Shown one piece after another: positions 43,439 to 52,089 of a DNA stretch of 64,000 bases. The position numbers and the translations under genes were made by a program. How positions within the stretch are numbered: position 1 is the stretch's first letter; each line of letters begins with the position of its first letter. The notes under the pieces are model-generated. The model did not search any database. It had not been told where the DNA came from and saw only the letters and a list, made by a program, of their open reading frames with translations. Origin of the DNA: Tyzzerella sp. (GTDB lineage Bacteria > Bacillota > Clostridia > Lachnospirales > Anaerotignaceae); assembly GCA_019415525.1 (NCBI GenBank), contig DXZA01000002.1, forward strand, positions 11,313 to 75,312, written 5' to 3'.

Positions 43439-45547
43439 TTGAAATGTAAATTTATTAAAAAATTTACTACTATGCTTGCTATGGTGTTTATGCTTACAAT
43501 TCCTGTTATTGTTAATGCAGCACCTGTTGTTAACTATACACTTGTTTATGATGGAAAATCTCATGAATATTCTGCCGAGGAAGTTTATATAAGTGTTAAT
43601 GGCAAAGATATAGACACAGGAGATATGCCACCTGTTGTTATTAATAACAGAACTTTGGTGCCTGCAAGGGCTGTTTTTGAGGCTATGGGAGCAGAAGTAA
43701 TGTGGAATGGCAATACAAGTGAGGTTTTTGTATCAAAAGGTAATGATATTGTTACAATAAAAGTTGGTAGTAATACAGGAAACAAAAATGGACAATCTTT
43801 TACAATGGATGTACCGCCAATGATTATAAACGACCGTACAGTTATACCTATAAGAGCTGTATCAGAAGCTTTAAATTGTGATGTTCAGTGGAATGGTGAA
43901 ACAAGATATGTAATAATAAATGAAGAAAATAAAAATTCAAATACAACTGATACATCTACTTCACAGCCAGAAAGTAATGATTCAAATGCAACAACTAATG
44001 TAAACCCTACAGGTGGTAGCGTTACAGTATCATCTATTTCAATGCCAGCTTCTGGAGGAGCTGAAAATTATACTATAAATGCAACAGGTCAAATTTCAAA
44101 ATATACAACAGAACTTATAAGTGAAAATAGACTTATTGTTGATATATATGATGCAACAATGGGAATATCAAATGATGACATAACTGTAACAAATAGTTCT
44201 TTTGTTTCTGGAATAAGAAGTGCACAAAATCAGGTTACACCACAAAAAATAACAAGAGTTGTTTTTGACCTTAAAACAAGCGACTGTGATTATAGTATTG
44301 GATATACAGGGGATAAAAAAGGTATAGTTGTATCTTTTTCACAAAATGATATTACAGGTATAAATTTATCAAGTGATGGAAAAACAGATACTGTAACTGT
44401 TACAGGTAAATATACTCCTGTTGGAACTATAACAAAACTTACAAATCCTGATAGAATTGTAATAGATTTTGCAAATTCAAATAATAAACTTCCAGAGAGT
44501 GTTGATACTAGTGGTATGAATGTTATAACTGCTGCAAGAACAGGTCAATATACAGCAAATACAACAAGAGTTACTCTTGAAGTAGCATCAGGTGCTGAAG
44601 TTAATACATCGACATCAGGAAATAGTTTTAAAATAGTTGTATCAAAAGGTACACTTGAAAATGTAAGTTATAATGCTTCAACACGTACAATAACATTGAA
44701 AAAAGTTCAGAGTATGAATATAAATTCAATAGTACATAATGATGATTATCTTAATCTTAAGTATACAATGACTCTTCCAGGTAATTTTACATCATCATAT
44801 GGATATGGTACATATAATGTTAATGATAGTTATTTGACAAATTTTGTTGTAGGCTCAAATTCTGCAGGTAATACTACTATAACATTTAATGAAAAACAGA
44901 TTACAGCATATACAATAACAGAAGATGCATCTAATTATTATATAAAAGTTCAAAATCCAAAAGAAAAATATAATTGTGTTGTAATGCTTGATGCAGGACA
45001 TGGCGGAAAAGACCCAGGAACAAATGGAAATGGATTTATAGAAAAAAATCTTACACTTGAGGTTCTTCTTAAAACATATAATCTTTTTGAAAATGATGGA
45101 AAAGATGATATAAAGGTTTATGCAACAAGACTTAGCGATGTGTATCCTGAAAATGCCGATAGAGCAAGAATAGCTAATGAAAGTGCAGATATGTTTATAT
45201 CAATACATATGAATTCAGCAGCACCTAATGCTGTGCCTAATGGTACAGAAGTACTTTATAAAACACATTCAAATGAAGTTAGTGGAAAACTTACAAGTGA
45301 AATACTTGCACAGACACTTCAGAATAATATAATAAACTCTATAGGAACAAATAATAGAGGTTTAAAATATAGAACAGACTTACTTGTACTTAATTCAACA
45401 ACAGTTCCTGCCGTTATAATAGAAGCAGGTTTCTTATCAAATCTTGGGGATGCTCAAAAAGTAAGTGATTCAGCAACTCAACAGAAAATAGCACAATCTA
45501 TATATAATTCAGTATATAATATTTATAATTCTTACAAAATAAGATAA
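43439..45547 (+). CDS. N-acetylmuramoyl-L-alanine amidase with CuAO-like and AMIN domains
   Basis: 702 aa. The start is TTG at 43439 with GGAGGA seven bases before; an ATG next to it is in another frame. Signal peptide about 1-30 (VFMLTIPVIVNAAP). Then a copper-amine-oxidase-N-like domain (about 45-160, two copies of MPPVVINNRTLVPARAV type), two AMIN domains (about 195-310 and 310-415), and Amidase_3 (about 515-700) with LDAGHGGKDPG, the Glu in the VPAVIIEAGFLSN region and SIHMNSA. It cleaves the lactyl-amide bond in peptidoglycan; AMIN domains direct such enzymes to division or sporulation septa. Confidence 0.93.
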   Translation: MKCKFIKKFTTMLAMVFMLTIPVIVNAAPVVNYTLVYDGKSHEYSAEEVYISVNGKDIDTGDMPPVVINNRTLVPARAVFEAMGAEVMWNGNTSEVFVSKGNDIVTIKVGSNTGNKNGQSFTMDVPPMIINDRTVIPIRAVSEALNCDVQWNGETRYVIINEENKNSNTTDTSTSQPESNDSNATTNVNPTGGSVTVSSISMPASGGAENYTINATGQISKYTTELISENRLIVDIYDATMGISNDDITVTNSSFVSGIRSAQNQVTPQKITRVVFDLKTSDCDYSIGYTGDKKGIVVSFSQNDITGINLSSDGKTDTVTVTGKYTPVGTITKLTNPDRIVIDFANSNNKLPESVDTSGMNVITAARTGQYTANTTRVTLEVASGAEVNTSTSGNSFKIVVSKGTLENVSYNASTRTITLKKVQSMNINSIVHNDDYLNLKYTMTLPGNFTSSYGYGTYNVNDSYLTNFVVGSNSAGNTTITFNEKQITAYTITEDASNYYIKVQNPKEKYNCVVMLDAGHGGKDPGTNGNGFIEKNLTLEVLLKTYNLFENDGKDDIKVYATRLSDVYPENADRARIANESADMFISIHMNSAAPNAVPNGTEVLYKTHSNEVSGKLTSEILAQTLQNNIINSIGTNNRGLKYRTDLLVLNSTTVPAVIIEAGFLSNLGDAQKVSDSATQQKIAQSIYNSVYNIYNSYKIR

Positions 45548-45554
45548 TTTAACT

Positions 45555-45584
45555 TAGGACAGATATGAAAATATCTGTCCTTTT
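45555..45584 (+). terminator. Terminator of the amidase gene
   Basis: AGGACAGATAT (45555-45565), GAAA loop, ATATCTGTCCT (45570-45580), then T run. Confidence 0.88.
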
Positions 45585-45671
45585 ATATTTTATGGTAATA
45601 ATTTGTAATATACTTTATGTAGATTAGATAAAATTGCCTGTATAAAATTATATAAAAGGAGGAAGAAGGAT

Positions 45672-46145
45672 ATGAAAATAATAAGGGTAATTTTAATTGT
45701 AGTACTATTTTTAATGATAGTACCAAGAGATGTACAGGCAGAAGAATTTGGAAGAGTATATTTTTACTATATAGATAATACAAGTGAATGTGTTGAAAAA
45801 TATTATGAATATAATATGAATGATTTTAAATCAATAGATGAAAAATCATATTTTCTTTTAAAAGAATTATTTGATAATAGTAACAATGATATTACTTATG
45901 TACCTGATGAAACAAATATTATATGGACAAGAGTTGAAAATGGCTTATGTATTATAAATATTAGTGAAGAAGGCTTTTTTTCAGGTGGAAGATATTCTGA
46001 AGATAAATTTATAAATCAGCTTTTAAAAACGGTATGGTCATTAAATGGAATAGATAGTATAATAATATATATTGAAGGTATTGAAAGTAATCTTTCAGGT
46101 GGTATTGATTTTTCAGTATATAAAAAATGCAACTATGATTTTTGA
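45672..46145 (+). CDS. GerMN-domain secreted protein
   Basis: 157 aa. Signal peptide 1-23 (VPRDVQAEE cleavage region). The remaining sequence, with VYFYYIDNTSECVEKYY, LLKELFDNSNN, LCIINISEEG and FINQLLKTVWSLNGIDSIIIYIEG, follows the GerMN pattern of spore germination and sporulation proteins. No lipobox is present. AAAGGAGGAAGAAGG lies before the start. Its position after an amidase gene suits a spore cortex role. Confidence 0.8.
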   Translation: MKIIRVILIVVLFLMIVPRDVQAEEFGRVYFYYIDNTSECVEKYYEYNMNDFKSIDEKSYFLLKELFDNSNNDITYVPDETNIIWTRVENGLCIINISEEGFFSGGRYSEDKFINQLLKTVWSLNGIDSIIIYIEGIESNLSGGIDFSVYKKCNYDF

Positions 46146-46162
46146 AAGGAAAAAAAGTACAT

Positions 46163-46765
46163 ATGAAAAAAATAATATTTGCTACAAAAAACAAAGGAAA
46201 AATAAAAGAGATAAATGCTATAATGTCAGATATGAATGTTCAAGTAGTATCTATGGAAGAGGCAGGAATAAATATTGATGTTATCGAAGATGGAAATACA
46301 TTTGAAGAAAATGCTATAAAAAAGGCAGAAGAAATAATGAAAATATCTGGTCTTATTACAATGGCAGATGACTCTGGTCTTGAAATAGATTATCTTGATG
46401 GTGCTCCAGGAGTTTATTCTGCAAGATATATGGGTGAAGATACACCATATAATATAAAAAATAGTAAAATACTTGAAATTATGAAAGATGTTAAAGAAGA
46501 AGATAGAACAGCTAGATTTGTAAGTGTTATTGCTACTGCCATACCTAATAAAAAAACTATTACAACAAAAGGTACAATAGAAGGTATAATTGGATATGAA
46601 ATAAAGGGTGAAAATGGTTTTGGATATGACCCAATATTTTATGTACCAGAATATAATATGACAACATCAGAAATGAATCCTGATTTGAAAAATAGCATAA
46701 GTCATAGAGGTAAAGCATTAAGACTTATGAAAGAAGAATTAAAGAAAGAACTGGGGGATTTATAA
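46163..46765 (+). CDS. rdgB: XTP/dITP diphosphatase
   Basis: 200 aa from the ATG at 46163, where MKKIIFATKNKGKIKEI is the canonical start and GAAAGGA precedes. Motifs: GNTFEENAIKKAE, MADDSGLEIDYLDGAPGVYSAR and ENGFGYDPIF, SHRGKAL. It hydrolyses non-canonical purine triphosphates to keep them out of DNA. The usual rdgB-yfcE pair follows. Confidence 0.96.
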   Translation: MKKIIFATKNKGKIKEINAIMSDMNVQVVSMEEAGINIDVIEDGNTFEENAIKKAEEIMKISGLITMADDSGLEIDYLDGAPGVYSARYMGEDTPYNIKNSKILEIMKDVKEEDRTARFVSVIATAIPNKKTITTKGTIEGIIGYEIKGENGFGYDPIFYVPEYNMTTSEMNPDLKNSISHRGKALRLMKEELKKELGDL

Positions 46766-46766
46766 T

Positions 46767-47288
46767 ATGAAACTCCTAGTTATAAGTGATACACATGGAT
46801 ATATTGAAAATGCAAGAAATATAATAAATAGAATAGGTGATAGAATAGATGCAGTAATTCATTTGGGTGACCATGATGAAGATGCAAAATTTTTATCAGA
46901 AGAGTTTGATGAAATACCTTTTTATTATGTTCAAGGTAATAATGATTATGGATTGAATACGCCAAATGTTAAAATGATTACTGTTAATAATAAAAAAATA
47001 ATACTTACTCATGGACATAAACAACAAGTATATTGGAGTTATGATAAAATAGCTTATTGGGCAGAAGAGAATGGAGCAGATGCAGTATTTTTTGGGCATA
47101 CTCATAGACCTGCAAATGAATATGGTGGAATGGTATATATATTTAATCCAGGAAGCATATCAAGTCCTAGAGGAAGTAGATATCCTACATTTGGTATATT
47201 TGATATTACAGAAGATGGAAATATGGAAGGAACTATAATGTTCTATATTGATGAAAATAATTTTATAAAAATGGAAAAAAATTTTTGA
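46767..47288 (+). CDS. YfcE/MJ0936-type metallophosphoesterase
   Basis: 173 aa. Metal ligands: SDTHG at the start, GDHDED, GNNDYG, LTHGHKQ and FGHTH. Small calcineurin-like phosphodiesterase; natural substrate unknown. One base separates it from rdgB. Confidence 0.93.
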   Translation: MKLLVISDTHGYIENARNIINRIGDRIDAVIHLGDHDEDAKFLSEEFDEIPFYYVQGNNDYGLNTPNVKMITVNNKKIILTHGHKQQVYWSYDKIAYWAEENGADAVFFGHTHRPANEYGGMVYIFNPGSISSPRGSRYPTFGIFDITEDGNMEGTIMFYIDENNFIKMEKNF

Positions 47289-47300
47289 AAAATTTATATT

Positions 47301-47342
47301 AAAACTGAAAAAACCTTGAAATAATAAGGTTTTTTCAGTTTT
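47301..47342 (+). terminator. Terminator of the rdgB-yfcE transcript
   Basis: AAAACTGAAAAAACCTT (47301-47317) pairs perfectly with AAGGTTTTTTCAGTTTT (47326-47342). Confidence 0.9.
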
Positions 47343-47362
47343 AAATTTTTTGTAAAAAAGTG

Positions 47363-47391
47363 TTGACAAAGTGGTTTTGTGCTGCTATAAT
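47363..47391 (+). promoter_or_regulatory. Promoter of the first tRNA pair
   Basis: TTGACA (47363-47368), spacer 17, TATAAT (47386-47391), 44 bp before the tRNA. Confidence 0.85.
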
Positions 47392-47435
47392 ATTTTTTGT
47401 TGAGTTGAGAGAACACTTTAAAAAATACAAAATAT

Positions 47436-47509
47436 GCGGGTGTAGTTCAATGGTAGAACGTCAGCCTTCCAAGCTGAACACGTGAGTTCGATTCTCATCA
47501 CCCGCTCCA
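47436..47509 (+). tRNA. tRNA-Gly (anticodon UCC), copy 1
   Basis: Acceptor GCGGGTG pairs with the 3' CACCCGC (ATCACCCGCT), D arm GTTCAATGGTAGAAC, anticodon loop CTTCCAA with anticodon TCC, T arm with TTCGATTC. CCA is encoded (47507-47509). Confidence 0.97.
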
Positions 47510-47513
47510 ATAT

Positions 47514-47587
<74 letters not shown>

Positions 47588-47590
47588 TTT

Positions 47591-47618
47591 TTCGGGCAGT
47601 AAAAATTAACTGCCCGAA
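47591..47618 (+). terminator. Hairpin after the first tRNA pair
   Basis: TTCGGGCAGT (47591-47600) pairs with ACTGCCCGAA (47609-47618). T-poor downstream, so it may act in processing or termination. Confidence 0.6.
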
Positions 47619-47636
47619 AATTTCTTAAAAAAAGTA

Positions 47637-47665
47637 TTGACAAGATTTGTTGGTTCTGATATAAT
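47637..47665 (+). promoter_or_regulatory. Promoter of the second tRNA pair
   Basis: TTGACA (47637-47642), spacer 17, TATAAT (47660-47665). Boxes are the same as in copy 1 but the spacer is different in sequence. Confidence 0.85.
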
Positions 47666-47697
47666 AATTACCACATTAGTTGATTACATATTAATAT

Positions 47698-47771
47698 GCG
47701 GGTGTAGTTCAATGGTAGAACGTCAGCCTTCCAAGCTGAACACGTGAGTTCGATTCTCATCACCCGCTCCA
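47698..47771 (+). tRNA. tRNA-Gly (anticodon UCC), copy 2
   Basis: Identical to the copy at 47436-47509, offset exactly 262 bp, with encoded CCA. Confidence 0.97.
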
Positions 47772-47775
47772 ATAT

Positions 47776-47849
<74 letters not shown>

Positions 47850-47851
47850 TC

Positions 47852-47883
47852 AAAAAGCAATCCTTTAAGGATTGCTTTTTTTT
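47852..47883 (+). terminator. Terminator of the second tRNA pair
   Basis: AAAAAGCAATCC, TTTA loop, GGATTGCTTTTTTTT. Confidence 0.88.
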
Positions 47884-48065
47884 ATGCTTAATACATAGTT
47901 TTTGAAAATAATAATTTTACAAGTTATATAATTACAATTAAAGTTTATGAATTTTTTAGAGAATTAAAAAATTGAATATTCTATATTATTAGGTATGTTG
48001 AACTTGCAAAGCTTATGACATTTATTATAAAATAATACTTTAAGTAGAGCAGAGAGGAGTTTTTT

Positions 48066-49070
48066 ATGAATTATATAGGTTCAAAATATTCGCTTTTAGA
48101 TTTTTTGACTGAAACAATAGAAAATGTAACAGGTATAAAAAATGGAAAAGGATATATTTTTTCTGACTTATTTGCAGGAACAGGTGTTGTAGGTGCAGAG
48201 TTTAAGAAAAAAGGCTATACTGTTATTGCAAATGATATTCAGTATTATAGTTATATTATAAATAAACATCTTATAGAAAATAATTCCCCAATAGATACAT
48301 CTATTTTAGATTATCTTAATAGTCTTGAAGGAGTAGAGGGTTTTGTATATAAAAATTATTGTGAAGGTTCTGGAAGTGGAAGAAACTATTTTACAGACTA
48401 TAATGGCAAAAAATGTGATGCAATTCGTATTGAAATAGAAAAAATGTATAATGAAGGTAAAATTAATGAAAATCAATATTATTATTTTCTTGCTAGTTTA
48501 ATAAATTCTATTGATAAATATGCAAATACAGCTTCTGTATATGGTGCTTTTCTTAAACATATAAAAAAATCTGCTTCAAAAGAGTTTAATTTAGAGCTTT
48601 TACCTATAATAGATGGTGGAAAATGTGGCAGGGTATATAATGAAGATATTAATAAGGTTGTACGTGATATTACAGGATATATTTTATATCTTGACCCACC
48701 ATATAATGAAAGACAATATTGTACAAATTATCATGTTCTTGAAACAATTGCAAAATACGATAGTCCAGAGCTAAGAGGTAAAACAGGTTTGCGTGAATAT
48801 AGTCAGCAGAAGAGTCTTTTTTGTTCAAAACGTACTGTTGAGGAGGTTTTTGAAGATTTAATAGCCAATGCTGATTTTAGATATATATTTTTAAGTTATA
48901 ATAACGAAGGTCTTATGACTATGGACAGGATAAAAGAAATAATGGAAAAGTATGGAGAATATAGCGTATTTGAAAGAGAATATAAAAGATTTAAAGCAGA
49001 TAGAGAAGAAAATCGAAATCATAAAGGTTCTGTAACAATAGAATATTTACATTGTTTAAAAAAATATTAA
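48066..49070 (+). CDS. Orphan N6-adenine DNA methyltransferase (D12 class)
   Basis: 334 aa. MNYIGSKYSLLDF is the Y-x-G-x-K start, DLFAGTGVVGAEF is motif I for AdoMet, and D210-P-P-Y-N is the catalytic motif IV. Unlike the protein at 5436, the motif is complete. A C-terminal target-recognition part follows (about 225-300). No nuclease gene is adjacent, so it may be a solitary methylase in gene control, or the remaining half of a restriction pair. It is bounded by a terminator before and after, so it is a single unit. Confidence 0.9.
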   Translation: MNYIGSKYSLLDFLTETIENVTGIKNGKGYIFSDLFAGTGVVGAEFKKKGYTVIANDIQYYSYIINKHLIENNSPIDTSILDYLNSLEGVEGFVYKNYCEGSGSGRNYFTDYNGKKCDAIRIEIEKMYNEGKINENQYYYFLASLINSIDKYANTASVYGAFLKHIKKSASKEFNLELLPIIDGGKCGRVYNEDINKVVRDITGYILYLDPPYNERQYCTNYHVLETIAKYDSPELRGKTGLREYSQQKSLFCSKRTVEEVFEDLIANADFRYIFLSYNNEGLMTMDRIKEIMEKYGEYSVFEREYKRFKADREENRNHKGSVTIEYLHCLKKY

Positions 49071-49071
49071 T

Positions 49072-49109
49072 AAAAAAACAGTAATTCTTTGTTGAATTAC
49101 TGTTTTTTT
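49072..49109. terminator. Bidirectional terminator
   Basis: AAAAAAACAGTAATTC (49072-49087) pairs with GAATTACTGTTTTTTT (49094-49109). It serves the methylase gene and the convergent tRNA-Leu. Confidence 0.9.
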
Positions 49110-49111
49110 AA

Positions 49112-49191
49112 TGCGGATAACAGGAATCGAACCTGCACCCTCTCGGACTGGATTCTAAGTCCAGCGCGTCTGCCAGTTCCGCCATATCCGC
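49112..49191 (-). tRNA. tRNA-Leu (anticodon UAG)
   Basis: Minus strand: acceptor GCGGATA pairs with TATCCGC; anticodon arm CTGGA-CTTAGAA-TCCAG gives TAG; the long class II variable arm is TCCGAGAGGGT; T loop TTCGATT. No encoded CCA. Confidence 0.95.
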
Positions 49192-49318
49192 ATAGATATG
49201 AATTATAATAGTATATATATTTAATTTTGTCAATGGTAATACTAAATTTATATAGTTTAAAAAAATTTTATACTGTTATATACTAAATATATAAAATATT
49301 AAAAAGGGGAGAGTATAT

Positions 49319-49846
49319 ATGAGTAAATTACTTATAGTTGTAGATATGCAAAATGATTTTATAAATGGTGCTTTAGGTACAAAAGAAGCAGAAGCTATTG
49401 TTGATAATGTATTTGAAAAAATAAAAGAGTTTGATGGTAGTGTTGTATTTACAAGAGATACACATGAAGAAAATTATCTTGATACACAAGAAGGTCATAA
49501 TTTGCCTGTAAAACATTGTATTAGAGGAACAGAAGGGTGGAAGATTACAGAAAAAATAGAAGCGTTAAGAAAAGAAAGAAATTACCCTGTTTTTGATAAA
49601 AATACTTTTGGCTCTAAAGATTTAGTAAAGTATATTGATATGATAAAAGAGAAAATAAATATAGAGTTAATAGAAATAGTAGGGCTTTGTACAGATATAT
49701 GTGTAATATCAAATGCACTTCTTATAAAAGCTTTTTTACCTGAAGTTAAAATAACAGTACATTCAAATTGTTGTGCAGGAGTTACACCAGAAAGCCATAA
49801 AAACGCTCTTAAATCAATGGAAATGTGTCAAATAAATATTATATAG
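49319..49846 (+). CDS. Isochorismatase-family cysteine hydrolase, nicotinamidase-like
   Basis: 175 aa. Catalytic Asp in IVVDMQNDFINGALG, Lys in the FDKNTFGS segment, and catalytic Cys in VGLCTDICV. FTRDTHEENYLDTQEGHNLP resembles the metal-binding D-x-H...H site of nicotinamidases, so nicotinamide to nicotinate in NAD salvage is the most likely reaction. Confidence 0.88.
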   Translation: MSKLLIVVDMQNDFINGALGTKEAEAIVDNVFEKIKEFDGSVVFTRDTHEENYLDTQEGHNLPVKHCIRGTEGWKITEKIEALRKERNYPVFDKNTFGSKDLVKYIDMIKEKINIELIEIVGLCTDICVISNALLIKAFLPEVKITVHSNCCAGVTPESHKNALKSMEMCQINII

Positions 49847-49853
49847 TAAATAA

Positions 49854-49880
49854 AAAAAGCCGTTTTTAAAACGGCTTTTT
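49854..49880. terminator. Bidirectional terminator
   Basis: AAAAAGCCGTTTT and AAAACGGCTTTTT form a near-perfect palindrome between two convergent genes. Confidence 0.9.
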
Positions 49881-49888
49881 GCTAGTAA

Positions 49889-51193
49889 TTAAGCAGCTGT
49901 ATCTGCTGTAACTGGAGTTACAGAAACTTCTGTAGCTGTATCAAATTGAGTGATATTTGATAAAAATAATTGCATTAAATCAATTATTTGAGCATTTGAA
50001 TCAGGAGTACCTGTTGCAACTTTATCAGTAGATGTATATTTTAAATTCATATCCATAATCATTGAAAATAATCCTGGAATTTCAAAATTTAATGTCATAG
50101 GCATATTGTTATCTTTGTCAGCAGACATTTTAAATACCATACTAAGAGCATTTTCAACAGTTGTTGTAGATGTCATATCATAAGCTATAACATTATCATT
50201 TTCATCAACTGTTAATGATAAAATATTTTCGAATATACCTGTTGTAGCATCACCAGTAGTTGATTTTGATGTATATACATTGCCGTTTTTTACAAATGTA
50301 CTATCACTAAACATTGAAAGAGTATTTTTAACAATTTCATAATCATTTACTGTGTTAAATGACATCATATCAAGTAACATTTTATTTATATCTTTATAGC
50401 TACCTTCAGTAGATGTTTTTAAAAGGTTTGTAAAATTGAATGATGTTCCAGTACTTGCAGATACAGTATTAAATAATTGCTGTAAGTCTAAGCAAATCCA
50501 AGTGTTTTCAGAAATTTCAAATATTTTCTGGATTTCAGGAGCATTAAGATACATTTTACCTTCATTTAAGTCCGCTTTATAGTTTATAGTAATATTTTGT
50601 AAAACATTAAGAAGGTCTTTATCTGATTCTGACATTTCAGATAATAATTTTTCTGATAAATTCAAATTCATTACTGTTGACATATCAATTTTATTATCAG
50701 AAGAAATACCAGAAATTGTACCTGTTACTTTTGCAAGTTCAGCTGTATTTTCAGCTGTAGTTTTATCATTATATGCAATATTAAATGTACCTTCTAACAT
50801 ATAGTTATCTTCTGAAAACTTTCTTGAATAGTCCATATATTTATCCATTATTGTAAATTCACCAATATCTTCAAGAAGTTTTTCTTTGTCAACAGCAATA
50901 ACAGCTTTATTTTCTGCATCCCAACCTATTGTATAACCTTCTTTTTCAGCTACTTCTCTTAAAGCAACATCACTGTCAGATGATACTTCAGCACCAAAAA
51001 GAGTTTTTGCATCAGCTGATGAAATATGAACTGAATTATCTTTGATATATGGTGCTGATGTAAGATTTTCAGCATATACACCGTTTAATTGAATTGAAAT
51101 TGGTTTTTCTTCTGCCATTACGCCTTGACATAAAGATAATGTCATAATACCTGCTAATGCAGCAGAAGCAAAACGTTTACCTTTTTTAAACAT
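49889..51193 (-). CDS. Secreted protein of unknown function
   Basis: 434 aa with a signal peptide (1-27, LCQGVMAEE). Residues 30-110 resemble a copper-amine-oxidase-N-like/stalk domain (ISIQLNGVYAENLTSAPYIK, GYTIGWDAENKAVIAVDKEK). The rest is beta-strand and Ser/Thr/Asp-rich, without Cys after the signal, somewhat like lipoprotein folds that bind hydrophobic ligands (LolA/LppX), but I cannot assign it. It stands alone. Confidence 0.7.
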   Translation of the reverse strand: MFKKGKRFASAALAGIMTLSLCQGVMAEEKPISIQLNGVYAENLTSAPYIKDNSVHISSADAKTLFGAEVSSDSDVALREVAEKEGYTIGWDAENKAVIAVDKEKLLEDIGEFTIMDKYMDYSRKFSEDNYMLEGTFNIAYNDKTTAENTAELAKVTGTISGISSDNKIDMSTVMNLNLSEKLLSEMSESDKDLLNVLQNITINYKADLNEGKMYLNAPEIQKIFEISENTWICLDLQQLFNTVSASTGTSFNFTNLLKTSTEGSYKDINKMLLDMMSFNTVNDYEIVKNTLSMFSDSTFVKNGNVYTSKSTTGDATTGIFENILSLTVDENDNVIAYDMTSTTTVENALSMVFKMSADKDNNMPMTLNFEIPGLFSMIMDMNLKYTSTDKVATGTPDSNAQIIDLMQLFLSNITQFDTATEVSVTPVTADTAA

Positions 51194-51344
51194 AAAAATC
51201 CCCCTTTTTGCAATAACTATAATGTAAGATTATATAAGAATATAATTAAATTAATAATATATCCTTATATAATTATACAATAGTTTTGTAATTATAACAA
51301 TTTTAATATTAAATCTTATGAAAAAATTAAGAAAAATATATAAA

Positions 51345-51371
51345 AGGCATTACAATATTGTTGTAATGCCT
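51345..51371 (-). terminator. Terminator of the SGNH hydrolase gene
   Basis: AGGCATTACAA (51345-51355) pairs with TTGTAATGCCT (51361-51371); the minus strand then runs TTTTATATATTTTTC. Confidence 0.8.
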
Positions 51372-51380
51372 ATATTTATA

Positions 51381-52040
51381 TTAATTATTATAATCTTTTA
51401 ATATACCTTCATAATTTATTAGTTTTGTAAGCTCTGAAAATATGCAGTCATACATGCAATCATAACCTTTATAGCTTAAATGAACACCATCATCTTGTAA
51501 ATAATCTTTTATATTACCTTCACTTTCTTCAATCATATAATTGTAGAAATCAACAACAGGACAATTATATTTAGAAGCAAGTTTTTTAACAATATAAGCA
51601 TATTGTTTTATTCTGTTACAAGATATAAAAGGTGTTACTTTTTCATCTATAACAGGGGGTGGTGTGACAAGCACAGGTATAGGTATACAATTATTAAGTC
51701 CTGTTCTGTTATTGTGTGATTTAATTCTTGTTATTATTTCTGAAAGATTATTTTCATATTCAACTTGAGAACAGAAACTATCATCATATGTTGAGCTATC
51801 ATTTGTTCCAAAAAGTATGATTACTATATTTGGATTAAGGTCAAGAACATCTTTTTTAAGACGCTTTAAAGCACCTTTTGTATTATCGCCGTTTACACCT
51901 TTTTTTACAATATTCCATGATATTGAAGGGTAGTAAAGGGGCATATATTTGTCAAGCCTATCTATGTATGATGTGTTTATATCGACGCCGTATCCATATG
52001 TAAGACTATCGCCGAAACCTATAATTGTTGTTTTTATCAT
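51381..52040 (-). CDS. SGNH/GDSL hydrolase
   Basis: 219 aa from the ATG at 52040 (MIKTTIIGFGDSLTYGYG), with a GGGGGG site about ten bases upstream; an earlier ATG would add ten residues that encode that site. Block I GDSLT holds the catalytic Ser, GTNDS is block III, and DDGVHLSYKGY block V supplies Asp and His. It is a small esterase or lipase-like enzyme, probably cytoplasmic as no signal peptide is seen. It follows aroA by 49 bases but is likely a separate unit. Confidence 0.9.
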   Translation of the reverse strand: MIKTTIIGFGDSLTYGYGVDINTSYIDRLDKYMPLYYPSISWNIVKKGVNGDNTKGALKRLKKDVLDLNPNIVIILFGTNDSSTYDDSFCSQVEYENNLSEIITRIKSHNNRTGLNNCIPIPVLVTPPPVIDEKVTPFISCNRIKQYAYIVKKLASKYNCPVVDFYNYMIEESEGNIKDYLQDDGVHLSYKGYDCMYDCIFSELTKLINYEGILKDYNN

Positions 52041-52089
52041 TTTAAAATGTCCCCCCGAAAATATTTTCAAGATTTACCATATAAACTTA

